Program-made: the position numbers and the translations under genes
Notes under the pieces: model-generated
Told to the model about the DNA's origin: nothing
Database searches by the model: none
The model's input: only the letters and a program-made list of their open reading frames with translations
In this document: positions 49,080-61,531 of the stretch, piece after piece
Numbering within the stretch: the first letter of the stretch is position 1
Layout of the letters: each line of letters opens with the position of its first letter
Origin: Phoronis australis
Taxonomy: Eukaryota > Phoronida > Phoronidae
Assembly: GCA_002633005.1 (NCBI GenBank)
Contig: NMRA01000286.1
Coordinates: 486,503-550,502 of the forward strand
Direction of reading: 5' to 3'
Length of the DNA: 64,000 nucleotides

Positions 49080-50005
49080 ATAAAATTAAACTTATCGCTC
49101 ATCAACTGGGAAAGTTTCTTTTTGCACTGTCTTGATGTTGTTATTTTCCAGTAATATTGCGCAATAAATTTTCTTCAAAACTGAATCGCTTGCTTTCCAT
49201 ATCTGTGCATATTACACACACGGAGCACGTCTTGATGACTGACGCACCCACGATAAAAATGAGGTGTAACGATGGAATGGGCCTGCGCAGAATCTCAGTG
49301 ATCCACGGGAGATGAATTTGAACTCCAGGCGTTGAAGTACGTACATTTTTGGGACGCATTCTGTATCATTTCCCCAGCCACAAGAAACTGGACTACCGGC
49401 TGTGTTTCATGAAGGGACTTTGAAACGGCCACAAAGACACTCATACCAGGGACCTGAGGGACCTCACCTTTCCAAAACATTCCTTCAGAGAATAGCCATG
49501 ACAAAATGAAGTTTTCCAGAAACTTGACGTTAGAGTCAGCGCAGAGGAATAGGTGCGAGCTAAGCTGCCTGTCTCAAGTGAATCATAGGTGAGCTAACCA
49601 GGGACTAGCTCTAGTTCATCGAANTGCCCCCCAATAATTTTTGCCTTCCTACCGACCTGCTACTTCGAATGTCCACAATTCCTAAAGCAGAACTCCGACA
49701 GTGCATTACTCTGACTGTCTGCTAATGAGTTGGAACTGACATGTACGTATAATGTATTGTATTTGTGTCCATTTAGTAACCATCTAAAGGATGTGCAAGA
49801 GTTGAATAGTCCGTAAAACATTGACTGTTTACAAATGAGTTCAGCTTCAGTCACTGCCAATCGTGATTCTTGAATCTGAACTAACGTAACGACTCATTCT
49901 CAAGCAGACATCTGAGCCTTTTTTAATTCTAAAACGTATTACAGCTAAGTTATCCATAGTGAGAGATCTTCAGTACATCTTTTGTGTTTTCTTCAGCGAA
50001 TTTGA
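49080..50005. other. 5' flank or 5' UTR of LINE copy B
   Basis: No gene supported. The 5' boundary of the LINE cannot be placed. One ambiguous base lies at 49624. Confidence 0.35.
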
Positions 50006-50920
50006 GTGTTCAAACTCTTATTTTTCACCTTCTTTTGTCCGTTACTATTTGGTCATATTTCCTCTGTACAAATCTTTAGGTCAATCAATATCACCTGGCT
50101 TTCCTTATTACGTCCTCAAATAACTATGCGTTTTGTATTCACTTGCAACAGAACTAACTGGTTTCCCAAGATTGAATTTATATGTTGTGCTTTTCAACTA
50201 AGTTGCTATTTATATACCTGTAAGCGAGCCTATGATATTATTTTGTTGTTTAAAAATGACTCTCCTAATTGTCCAGACTACCTTATTCATTTAACAACCT
50301 TTGAATTTCCAATAAGCATTGGTGTATTAATTGTTAAATACGGCTATCGTTTGAGTGCCTCGAGTAGTATGAGTTTCTCTGGTCTTACAATGTTTTCCCC
50401 TGCATGGTCACAGTTTAATTCTTCTCACGGGCATCGAATGAGATATCTATATCACGCTATGCGGGTTCAGATTACTGATGTGTCTTACTATTGTTTAAAT
50501 AACACCTGTATGGATTACGGAATCGTCATTGGCATGCGCCTCCTTTTAGCTGGCGATGTTGAAGAAAATCCTGGGCCTGAAGACAATACTACCTTTAAAA
50601 TCTTATTTTCAAATATTAACAGCATTAAATCCAACAATTTCTCCAGATTTCAACTTCTAAAAAACTTTGTTCTGTCTTACGATTATATGATTGTCGCTCT
50701 TTGTGAAACTTGTAATGTTACCAAAGACGACCTTGATAATGAACTAATCATTCCTGGTTACAGTGTAGCCTATCTCAGTAACAGTGGCCGTGGCATCATC
50801 TTATCCACTAAAAACACACTCTCATTTAAATTATGTCCTAGCTTAACTTGTCCTCAGTTATGCAACTGCTGGATCGAAGTTTATTTCGATCACAGAAAAA
50901 TTTACTATGGGTTGTTTTAG
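50006..50920 (+). pseudogene. LINE ORF, N-terminal part with 2A oligopeptide and endonuclease start
   Basis: The frame opens just after a TGA with GTG; the first ATG is 50126 (MRFVF). Residues 1-170 contain several hydrophobic stretches and many cysteines. Then MRLLLAGDVEENPGP fits the 2A consensus D-(V/I)-E-x-N-P-G-P. Known of 2A: the ribosome skips the Gly-Pro bond, releasing the upstream product. After 2A comes the endonuclease start (FKILFSNINSIKSN, ALCETC). The frame stops at TAG 50918, after which the same frame stays open. Confidence 0.85.
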
Positions 50921-52073
50921 CGATCATCTTCTCAATCTCCAACTGAAAGAAAACTCTACTTCAACGCCCTAGCTGATCAGTTAGCGGAACTTAACCGCAA
51001 TAGCGTTAGTATAATCATAAATGGTAATTTCAATGCCCGAAACTCTACATGGTACAATGATGATCATGACAATACGGCCGGGCTACAATTGTTTGATATC
51101 TTATTATCTAATGACTGCATACAGCTAATTAATGAGCCAACCCGCATCACCGACGTTTCTCATTCATGTATTGATCTCTGCATAACAAACAATTTGAGTA
51201 TAATTAACTCATGTTCTGTACTACCCCCTGTTGGCAATTCTGATCAACACATAATCGAAACCATTCCAACACCTAAAGAAAACGGTTAAAGAACAACACA
51301 CCACACGAACCAATTGGAAATATGACATCGATAAATTACGTCAGGATATCGCCTACACTGACTTGGATTCCATATTGGACACTGGCGACATTGATGACAC
51401 AGTTTCACTCTTCACTAGTACTCTCTATGAAATTTTAAAAAACAACATCCCATCAACTGAAAAGATAATTAAACACAACAGCCAACCGTGGTTCAACAAT
51501 AATGTTAAACGGGCAATCTGCACAAGAAACAGACTTTACAGCTCTTTCAGAAGATCTAACAACACTATAATCTACAACAGATACAAGGAGCAGTCACGTC
51601 TGGTTGAAACTTTAGTAAATCTAGCCAAAGCTGATCACCGCCGCAAGCTTTTTCAACAAATTAACAGCGCAAGCAAGAACTCCAAAGAATACTGGAACAT
51701 CATCAATAAAATACGCGGCAGTCAACAACAATCCTTTTATCCCGTCACCAACCATAATGGTAACCTAGCCTCAAGTAGTAGTGACAAGTGTGACCTGTTT
51801 CTCAATTTTTCACGAACAAAAGCCACATTACACCAACTGAAGTAGGTAACTTTCCCTTTCTTCATGAACGTTGTCTCAATCAACCGTCTGACATCCCGGC
51901 TAATCAAACTGATGTCCGGAAGTATTTCAATGAAATTGACCCCAATAAGAATGATTGCACAGCTTTAATAACCAACAAGATAATCAAAATGATTGCCAAT
52001 GAAATTACCATGCCCCTGACCAATCTGTTTAAAAAACTTCTTCAGCTAGGTATATATCCGTCTTCTTGGAAAC

Positions 52074-53278
52074 ATGGAATTATGGTCCCTATACAAAAAA
52101 GACTCCAAAACTGAAATTTCAAATTATCGCCCAATAACTTTACTTAACACCCTGTCTAAAATCTTCGAGAAGATCATTGCTCAAAGTATTCGTACATTTC
52201 TCAAACAAAACAACTTGATTTATCATCTTCAATTTGGTTTTTTGCGTGGGAACAGCACCATGGCACAACTTGTAGAAATAGTACATGAGATTCATTTAGT
52301 ACACTTTGAGAAGGGCGAGAATGTCAGGTCCATTTTTCTAGATATATCTTCTGCTTTCGACTGTGTCCCTCACGACCTTCTACTTCACAAACTTCGATCC
52401 TAAGCATTACTGGTAATCTTTTAAACATGATCACCTCATATCTCTCCGAAAGAACATACAGTGATCGTGTCGACGGCGTACTTTCAACTTTATCCCCTCC
52501 TGGATTTGTAAACGCAAGTGTACCGCAGGGTAGCGTATTGGGCCCTCTTCTCTTCTTGGTTTATATTAATGATCTTCCTGATAACCTGTCATGTAGCACT
52601 TACATTTATGCAGATGACACGGCGCTTTTTCATCCCTTCGCACGGAGCAGCCCTGAATGTTCTTTGCAGCTTCAACACGACATAAATAAACTCAGCTATT
52701 GGTCACAAGAATGGAGAATGAATTTTAAACCAGAAAAAAGCGTTGATCTCACCTTCTCCAAATCTATTAATGCTCTCTTCCTTGTTGACCCGTATTATGA
52801 CCTTAAAGATAATGATGAAATTATTTCTAGAAAACAGTCGCACAGACATCTGGTTATACTGTTAGATGAAAAACTCTCATTCACCCCTCACGTTCGGGAG
52901 CTCGTACAAAAAACTCAGGAACTAATTAACCCACTTAAGCTTGTCTCTCGTCATCTGAATTCTACACATTTAGAAGTTTTGTTCAAATCCTTTATACTTC
53001 CACACATCGATTATTGTGATATAATAAATCAGTCTGCCAATACGGGTGCACTCCAACGTTTGGAGAAGTTACAGTATCAAGCTGCCTTACTCACAACCGG
53101 AGCTTACAGGGGATCCAATAGTGTTAAGGTTTTGAATAGTCTCAAGTGGACCAAACTGTCTACTCGACGCAATGTTCACATGACCACATTTACTTTCAAA
53201 GTAATAAACAATGTCAACAACGTTTCTGTCAAAAAATATTTGATCTATACACTAGACAAGGCCATCGTAGTGATTTGA
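52074..53278 (+). pseudogene. LINE reverse transcriptase, frameshifted
   Basis: ISNYRPITLLNTLSKIFEK, FGFLRGNSTMAQLVE and FLDISSAFDCVPHDLLL occur in one frame, and [20 protein letters not shown] and [10 protein letters not shown] in another, separated by a shift near 52403. These are RT motifs 1-5. The C-terminal Cys/His region seen in copy A is deleted. Confidence 0.88.
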
Positions 53279-53708
53279 ATACCTGAGAGATTCACTCTTT
53301 CGTTCACTCGATGGAAACCAATCAATTGTTAACGCTCTCAATTCTTGTAATAATATCCCTACTAGAGTTATATTATTATTGAATGGTAGTCCTAACCTTG
53401 ACCTCGTTCTCAACGAATTCCTCTTAAGCAACGTTAGTAATTTTTTATGTACCGTTTATCAATATCAATCTGATTTCCATACATGAATCTGTACATATTT
53501 TTGATTTTATGTCTTTGTAATAGCATATCTAAGTATTGGAATACTTATATTAGAAACTACTTAAATGTATATACCTCTATGTATATTAGTTTCATTTATG
53601 AATAGTTTACAACCAAGATATAATGTTCGCGATTTCTGGGTTTGTCATTATTTCTTTGTATGTTCTGTGTATTCTTCAATAAATATATATCACTTAAAAA
53701 AAGAAAAT

Positions 53709-54499
53709 CTGAGGCACGGGTCAGGGCTGCGGCGACCAAGAGGGGACCAAATTAAGAAGCCTGAATGGGACTCTCTGACTTCGTGAAGACTCAGTGGCAG
53801 GAACAGGGTAGCCTACTAACTACATTTAGTTTCGACCCTGCCGTGCGTGTGGTTCCGGTGGTTTAGGTTAATGAGGCGCAGCGGCCTCAACTTTTCAGTC
53901 GCGCTGTGGATTCATACTATCTGGACTTGATAAACATATTATGTTTGATAATTCATCAGTATTCCTACTTCACATTCTTTTAAAGTGCATGTAAGTACTC
54001 ATTTTCCCGTATTTGTAAGGCATAAGGGCAATTTTTGCAAACAAAGTGTTGTAGTAGTAGTAACCGGCGTTGATTTCGGCGCGTACGGTATAAAAATTAC
54101 ACCTGCGTCCGAAATTTTAGATATTTTCTGAGAAGTGAACCTTCGGAGTAGTGAACCTTCAGATTAGTGAGCTGTTCTCATTTCCAGCGGTGAAAGCAAC
54201 TTAAACAAAGATACTATATCATTGTAAAATCTTTGACTTAAGTAGCACATAAAAATACAACCAGATAAAACAATTCGTCAAGTCATTCTCCGAACAAATA
54301 TTTCCTTTCGCGTATGTAATGAGGTGTAACTACTCATTTAAGCACGCCTAATTTGAAAGTTTGGGAAGGGGTAACGCAAGAACGTTCTCATTGTGGACCA
54401 CATTACATCCGAATTTGAGTCCGTTCTTTGCGAGCAACCGTCACGACATCTTCATCTCTGGTATTAAGAATTCCGGCTCATCTCAATCAGGAACATAGA
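53709..54499. other. 3' flank of LINE copy B, no gene
   Basis: Contains the GTGAACCTTCGGAGTAGTGAACCTTC tandem unit at about 54131-54160. Nothing else recognised. Confidence 0.4.
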
Positions 54500-54595
54500 G
54501 CTGAGAATCATGGTTGTGAATACAGATTTCCCTTCCCCCTAATTAAAATTAGGAAGAGAGATCTGTATACACGATGACTCTCACAGCTTAAAAGC
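54500..54595. repeat. Hairpin-forming inverted repeat
   Basis: AGCTGAGAATCATGGTTGTG and AATACAGATTTCCCTTCC on the left pair with GGAAGAGAGATCTGTAT and ACACGATGACTCTCACAGCT on the right around a short AT-rich loop. Probably a tiny non-autonomous element. Confidence 0.55.
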
Positions 54596-54957
54596 TGTGT
54601 CAAGGACCTTACCGAAAACTATACAGTGTCGACGTTTGCAAAATATGACAGGTCCACCGTTCTAGAAATGCTAGCTACGTGCGTATGACACTGGTGCTTG
54701 GTCATCGTTTCAGATCGGACTCGTTAATGTGCTTGTCGATTGCGGGAGCGTTTCAGTGGCCCAGACAATATGACTATCAAGGTATTTCCAAGCAAGCTCA
54801 ATTTAAACACAGGAAGAACACGCGATGTTGCTTTGGAAGCACAAAAACATTCAAAGTTTGCGCGGATGTTTTCAACTCCAGGTCGTGGTTTAATAGCGGT
54901 TACAAGTATTTTGAGTTAATGTAGTTTAACACTGCATTTAGTGATACTCTTTGTGTA

Positions 54958-55117
54958 ACAGTAACCACATCATGCAGTATCATACAATGTCATACAGGTC
55001 ATTAAGGTGATATACATTTATTGAAGACTACACAGAATATATCATTCAGTATGATCATACAGTATCATAAAAAGTCATTCACGCAGTATCATACAATATC
55101 ATAAAATACAGGACATA
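54958..55117. repeat. Degenerate CAGTATCATA minisatellite
   Basis: Irregular copies of CAGTATCATACAATRTCATA. The pattern resumes at 55478 (ACAGTGTCATACACG), so the inverted-repeat element between them was inserted into the array. Confidence 0.6.
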
Positions 55118-55190
55118 CCATTAATAGAAATGAAACGAAAAAACTCGTTTCATGAGAACATTCATATTTCGATATATTCATATCATTATA

Positions 55191-55250
55191 GATAGCGTCG
55201 CTGAGACGTTTCGCTGAACTTCAATCAAGCATCATCAGTGACTATACAGA
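55191..55250 (-). ncRNA. Hammerhead-ribozyme-like motif, left arm
   Basis: On the minus strand: CTGATGA (55238-55232), a stem II region GCTTGATTGAAGTTCAGC, GAAA (55212-55209), then CGTC-TCAGC-GACG. It mirrors the right-arm motif with a longer stem III loop. Confidence 0.4.
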
Positions 55251-55352
55251 TACAACTGTGGCCTTTATGTTTTTAAATGTTGCGTATTCCTTACCAGTTC
55301 GTTGTGAGTTGATGTGTAGTGGTATTATAGTTTCCTATGAAAACATGTATTG

Positions 55353-55412
55353 GTTGTATAGTCACTGATGATGCTTGACTGAAGTTCAGCGAAACGTCTG
55401 ACGCTGTGTATA
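55353..55412 (+). ncRNA. Hammerhead-ribozyme-like motif, right arm
   Basis: CTGATGA at 55365-55371; a stem II candidate GCTTGAC/GTTCAGC (6 of 7 pairs) closed by TGAA; GAAA at 55391-55394; then CGTC..GACG as stem III. Stem I can form from TGTATA on the left and TATACA on the right. The base expected before cleavage is not the usual UH, so activity is doubtful. Confidence 0.4.
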
Positions 55413-55478
55413 CATGTTAAGATCGAGATATGAATGTTCGTGTGATACGTTTTGTCGTTTTATTTCTATTAATACAGT

Positions 55479-58400
55479 GTCATACACGCTATTTTGCAGA
55501 ACAAAACTAGTTTACCGAACGACATTGAAAGTGACGCACTTGCAGTCGGCTGTAATCACACAACTAGATAGACGCATGCATCAAATCTCTCTATTAGGTA
55601 TGAATTTTTATTAACACCTGTGCTGTCGAATGTGTACAGCTCGCAATATGTGATATTGAAGCAGTTTTCAGACGCCACTAATGTGTATATCTAATGTACA
55701 TGAACGGTGTCAATGGTTTTGAGATGAGGTGACGCCTAAATACGGTACAAGTAGTAAATGGTCGCGTTAAACGCAAACCATGTGTCAATAATGGCAACCA
55801 CGTCACCAACAAATGACGATTGCCATGGTAACGTCCATCAAGTGATAAAACATGCAATCATTCCTTTCGCTCGCGTGAGTCTAGAGTATTAGTAAATATC
55901 ATGGTCACTCATAGATGTCTAGAAGGAAAACAATGCTTGTACACTTATCAAACATCGTGCCGAATTCAGTTTCGTGTTGTCAATTTTCCAACCTACTGTA
56001 AAAGATTTAGAAACTAAATTGTAGTCTATTTTTGCTTGGTTTTTACTGTGTAGATATCACAAAACAACTTTCTATTATTTCCTGTGTAAAACAATCAGCC
56101 TTAAATACAAAACGGCAAAATAGTTAAGTCACGAATTGCCGGAGATTTCGAAGTTAATTTAATACCTTCCCATCACCAGACATTTGATACTGGTTTCAAA
56201 ACTTCATCTAATATTCAAAAGTATTTTGCATCAGCTCTACCGGTGATAAACACCTGTATGTGACGAGTGACCGACATGTGTTATACAGATATATCGTTAG
56301 GGGATAGTCATTTTCAAGATTCACCAGTCCTGTGTGTGACATATGTAATCTACAGTACATAAAAATTCGAAGCTTTCCTCGGTTCTTCTTGAAATTCCCC
56401 AAAAATTGACTGTATCCGTGTGAATTTAAGTGGATGTATGTAAAATGCTTATCACTGCAATAAACCACCGTGACACCGTAACGGCATAAACGTTTACACA
56501 ATTCAATGACACGTTTTGGGTGGCATAAAATTGAAGTATTTTTGCTGTTGCATTTCAAGGAAAACCATGTCGATACCTAGATGTGAAAACTACAGGAAAC
56601 AGTTACTGGTACCTTGCACTCTACAAAAATCGCAGTTTACAGCTTGCTTGACTCTGTCGTAGCTGATACACATGTTGATTTTGACTACATTTGTGATTAT
56701 ACTATGACAATATGTCACAGTTGACGACAGTGTTGAAACGTTGTGATGAAACTGCGATAGAACTTCGGAAAACATCTTTTGACTTAAGCCTTGGCCTTGG
56801 TTCCCTTCTCAGATCACAAATCATTTCTAGACTTGATGAGAACTGGCTGGCCGCCCTTACTTCATACAAGACGTTGTCGCAAAGAGTTACATTAAAGGAG
56901 AATGCCACCCGTCTTAATCGGTCTATATCCACATAGCCTCGTATACGGTCGAACTTACCCTGCCAAGAGGTGTCGCGTTAACCTGTGAGGAAGGTGAGAA
57001 ACAACGCTAGCGACGTCAGTGGTTCATATGCAGAGTGAATGCCGCTATGTTGCGGTGCATCGTTCCCGCTTGTCCGAACTAAGCAGCTGCGAGGAAAGCG
57101 GGTATATCGTTTTTTTTACTTCCTCGAGAGTCCGAAATGCTTAAGAAGTGGCTCATGGTAGTGAAGAATGAAATGTACGCTGTAAATAGCAAGTATGAGG
57201 CCGTGAAACATCTCCGTGTCTGTGGCATGCAGACGTCGACAGCGCCTCTGTGACGAATGCCGGCTTACCAAATAACTCCATGTTCCGTTGTCTGAGCTTG
57301 TTCACGGCGCCTCTCTAGTATTACTTCATCACTGTATTCCTGTTCGAATTGATAGCCTGTAAAACTTAACGATCCACCTGCGAAGTCGGGACAGATGACC
57401 TCTAGCTCGTCCTAAGTCGGGATTGCGAGTTGCCATGTTGGCGTTTAGTACTGAGCGTTCTGTTTCAAAATGCCTTCTCATCCTAACCAACTGAAACAAA
57501 GTCTGTCTCAATAGAAGCAATTTGTAATGCCTTTGGAGTGTTTGTGAGTGCAAATGATTTGAGAAGCCAGCATTGAATAAATCACTGCGTCAGTACCGGC
57601 TTTAGCTGCAACAAAACTAATTGACGGGACACCGAGGCCGTGTGAGCTCATGCTAATTTAGTGTTTGCTGGCAGAAACTGTTGTGAAACAACTCGATTTC
57701 CATCTCACGGCTGGGTGTTAGGGGAATCTTTATTTACGTTTACATTACTCAAATAATGATTGTCAATGTGCAACTTCTGCCCAGACGGTGCTGTGGTCAA
57801 AGCGGAACCCGAGTGAATTCGTGGCCCCCGACGAGTAAGTAGTTGCAGTTTCGTGGCTAAATCACCAACATTGGCTCACTAGGATAGTATTTTCTTGACT
57901 CGAAGTTTAGTTTCCACAGAACTTTGGTTGGTTTATGTTCGTAACGTCCGATCAGTTTCCGAGCCACTGGCCGGGATAACAATTTGATGAAGTCAATCCA
58001 GCCGGCCGCGACGGGCTTGATCGGGCTCCGAGCCACTAGCCAGGATAACAACAAGCGTTTTGTGTTTAGAACTCAAAAAATCATTAGTCTAAACAACACA
58101 GATCTAGGTTCTCCTGTCTGTATCTCACGGAAAATACTTCGAAATTATCTCCGAACAGACCCCAAACTCCTGTTACGGACCTTATTGGCCTGCCGTACTT
58201 TGTAGGCTACGGTGTGTCCAAATATCAATAAATCCGTAAGAACGAAATAAAACAACACGTTTTTATAAGGACTCGGTGTATTTTTAAGGGTTTTACATCG
58301 AAGTTTGATGATTTATTGGTGTTAAACGAAGACTTTAAGCGATAAGCTGACACCAGTAACCCGTGTTGTGAACTGCTGAACAGACTGCGTGTGAAACCGA

Positions 58401-59766
58401 TGACGTCATTGGATAATTTCAACACCTCCGTCTGCCGTCAGGTGTCAGGTAACGCAACCGTACGTGTCGTTATGGAGTAGAACTACTCGATCTAAATTGA
58501 TACAAATTAGGTTGTTTTTTGGGTGGCATGCTCCTTTAAGTTTCAGTTGCCACTGTCAAGGTAATATGGCTGGCGCGGGATGTACGGGCCATAAATTGTA
58601 ACCAATTTCAATTGAAACGAAGTTAAGGAACGCGCGAAGACGTTGCTCTGGGAGAGTAAATAGATTCTACGCCTGTGAATGAAAGTTGACTTTTTGACAC
58701 CAGGGGATGGTTTAAACTGATTTTAATTGCTTTTTCGTTGTCATTCAGGAATTTGGATCACAAAATCTCTCCCATGATTTACTATGCACGTACGTGTAAT
58801 TTTAATTGGTTCACTCAGGGGTCCGTTGGCCGCACAGCAACTTCTGTTGCTAGTGAAAGCTCAGTCATGGTAAGATCTAGTGCTTCGCTTGTACAATTTA
58901 TGCGCGGCCATGTCTCGCGAAGTCTTTCGTTGTCTCTCCAAAGTCTTAAGAAATTAGCTTAGAACGCAACCCCGGTCGAAGTTGCTTGATTGTGGTGCCA
59001 TTCGTTAGATGACCAATAGACGGGCACTGTGTGTAATGACCTGGCAAAAACGAATCGTACACTCAAGTTTTACTTGCCCATTTCCTAATTGACCTGTTTA
59101 GTTATGTGACTAGTTTTTATCGTGGCGTGGCCGATGTGACACACACACAGCAGGATAACTCGGGTCCAGCCCTATCCGATAGGGTAAAATGGGATACAGA
59201 AAGACAACAACAACAAAATTGTTGCAGCTGCTAGTACTACTAACCACACTCATAACCAAGTTAAAGATGCTATATATGTCTCATTAAATTGCGAATATGG
59301 TAATGAGGTATTTGTTTACAAACAACCTCGGGTCTTCCGGTGTGCCGGAAACCACCCGAGAACCAGTTACCGTTACAATCTCACGTAAGTCTCGTTTTGC
59401 CAGACTATATGTAAATGAATACGGTAATGTCATCGTCACACTTATAAAACAAGGCGCATTTTTTGTTGTTTGTTCATTTCACTGTCAAAGAGCGATTGCG
59501 CAATATTTGGAATTACTAGGGTTTTCTATATGTTGACATTTGTTTTTAACTGTATTATGTGACTATTCGACAATCTTCACATTAGTAGAGGGCGCGCGTG
59601 TACTAGTGGTGATAGATTAAGCAGCCTCGATATTCGCGAAACCTTTAAATACATGGTGAAATGGCTTGCAGCTGTGGCAACTGAATCTGAGATTGGGTGA
59701 AAAGGGTGCTTCAGTGAGGGGAAGTAAGCATGACCTTATAGGAAGGTAAGGTTTGTGTTTATTTAA
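55479..59766. other. Gene-poor interval
   Basis: No gene is supported. Open frames on both strands at 56702-56936 overlap each other and neither has a recognised domain; either could be an isolated exon. The rest shows nothing I can name. Confidence 0.35.
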
Positions 59767-61316
59767 ATGACGACTATCCGGGTACCGTGTAAAGCTTTGC
59801 GTGCAAAGTCACATGATCGCTGTACTTTTCGAGTCTGTGTATATTTAGTGTAGTAAATATAAATTGCATTTCGTTATATTAGCCCAACTTCTGAACCATG
59901 TGATATTTTCAAATGAACGAATATTTGTATTCCAGGATTGTAGCCAAGTCCAACATACGTAAGACGGTCCTGTAAACAAGATCATTGTTTTTCGCCATTA
60001 TTTGAGTTGGGGTAGTAAGAATTTTCTGGAATGATCATCTGACGACTTTTTATGTTTTCGAATTCTTCTTTTTTAGGAAATGGGAATGGTGTTGCTTAAA
60101 GCAGAGCAATCAAGCAAGGAAACCCTCAGAAATTCAGCCGGGCGTGACGCACCTGGAATGTACAGTCTTTGTGACTCCTGTTTTGGGAAACTGAACAGAG
60201 AACATTTCGCATATCGTTAACCGTGGACCTCTATTCACCATCTCTAGCAACAACGTCCTGTGTATGTTCGATTCTACGTTAGAATTCACAATTGCTGATT
60301 GCAGGTAGTGTTACACTGAGTTAATATTTTCACTTGCGCAGATTTAGTATTATTTAAAAGGATAACAAATCCGGTTTTGACCTATTAACAGATATTAAAA
60401 ACGACTTTCCCATCCAATTCTCTGAAAGAAAATAATGCCCTGTTACCCTCGACCACCCTCAAAAGTTTGAATGAAAATTTGAAAACTCTTTTCGCGGTCT
60501 GCTAAACGGATGAGTGTGACCTATGCTTTTTGCGAATTTCAAGGCAACTGTGGGGAAGACGGAAACACCACCAATAACCATAATGTCTAATCTGTGACAC
60601 AGACAGTATACGTTTTTAGTTGATTCATATAGATTATTACATGGCGAAGTCGTTATCCCCCGTTCTCTAGAGCCCGAGTGGATTTTGAAGAGAGGGTGAC
60701 AATTCTCCAAAATCCACGAGGGCTCTAGATAAGGGGGATAACGACTGAAAATATGTAATAATCTATTTATACCCTATACTAAACGAGAAACATTGCAATG
60801 AATCGATCTACCTTTCTCGACTCGCCTCGGCTTTGTAACTACTTTCTATGTCAGAGGCCCGGGGTCGGAGGTCGTGACCTTTTAAGAAAAGCCGAGCAAT
60901 TTTTGTCAAATAACGCTTTTGCTCAAAACCAATTGGAAATTTAAACAAAATAGAAATGAAGTGAATCTATAACTTAAGGTTTAGAAACTATCATAATAGC
61001 TTACTACACATTTTATCACGCCAAGCTTCGACCTCGAAAATATCGTCTGCTAAAGTAGATTACCACTAGTAACTGACTATAATGCTCAAGTCAAAGGATC
61101 CCGACGACAGGATATCCGCATTCAAATTGGAGATCGGTGATTTACAAGTGAGAGAACACGAGAGAAAATATTCACTGAATTATAATATCGTTTTTATGGA
61201 AATTATGCGTTTTATTTTTCATAGCGTATAAATGTCGGTGCAATGCCCTTTGCTGAACATGCGATTGGTGCGCGTGCTCATTTAAGTATTCTATTTTCAT
61301 GTTCGATGACGTCAGC

Positions 61317-61388
61317 CGCTGAGTGGTGTAGTGGTAAAGTCGGCGACTCGAAACTCTTGAGACCCGGGTTCGAATCCGGCCTCGGTTT
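61317..61388 (+). repeat. tRNA-like sequence (SINE-type head)
   Basis: Pol III A box TGGTGTAGTGG (61324-61334) and a perfect B box GGTTCGAATCC (61367-61377) at tRNA spacing. The acceptor stem pairs mostly, but the anticodon stem does not and the T stem lacks one base, so it is tRNA-derived rather than a working tRNA gene. Confidence 0.55.
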
Positions 61389-61461
61389 CTCCCCAAAATG
61401 TTATCTCACTTGTATCTGCCATTCGCTAATATTGTTGTATAACTGTTTTATAACGGCGGGA

Positions 61462-61531
61462 AACCGACAAGGAGTCGAACCCGTTACCCTGAAGTTGCTG
61501 GTCACCGACTTTACCTCTACACCATGCAGCG
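61462..61531 (-). repeat. tRNA-like sequence, opposed copy
   Basis: Minus strand: A box TGGTGTAGAGG (61524-61514) and B box GGTTCGACTCC (61481-61471). Faces the copy at 61317-61388 across the element's centre. Confidence 0.55.

Larger units (their letters stand above)
50006..53708 (+). mobile_element. CR1/L2-like non-LTR retrotransposon, near full-length (copy B), with 2A peptide
   Basis: Domain order: hydrophobic, Cys-containing N-terminal region; 2A motif (50552-50578); APE-type endonuclease; linker; reverse transcriptase with YADD at 52607-52618; short 3' UTR ending AATAAATATATATCAC plus A-rich tail. Defects seen: TAG in the endonuclease (50918-50920), frameshifts near 51285, 51810 and 52095, a 1-nt loss near 52403, GNFNA where GDFNA is expected, SDQ where SDH is expected, and a 356-bp deletion at 53273 relative to copy A. 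Highly similar to copy A, so the family was probably recently mobile, but this copy is dead. Confidence 0.9.
55118..55478. mobile_element. Penelope-style inverted repeat carrying two hammerhead-like motifs
   Basis: Arms of about 130 bp at 55118-55250 and 55345-55478 are reverse complements, starting with ATTAATAGAAATGAAACG-like ends and ending inwards in AGTCACTGATGATGCTTGA. Each arm has CTGATGA, a stem and GAAAC. Known: type I hammerhead ribozymes occur in Penelope-like elements and retrozymes. No coding sequence is present. Confidence 0.6.

Noticed and set aside
56702-56936. Overlapping open frames on both strands (76 and 74 residues)
   Set aside because: No domain on either strand and no splice partner; one or both must be spurious.
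61317-61388. A functional tRNA gene
   Set aside because: Boxes A and B are present but the anticodon stem does not pair and the T stem is short by one base.
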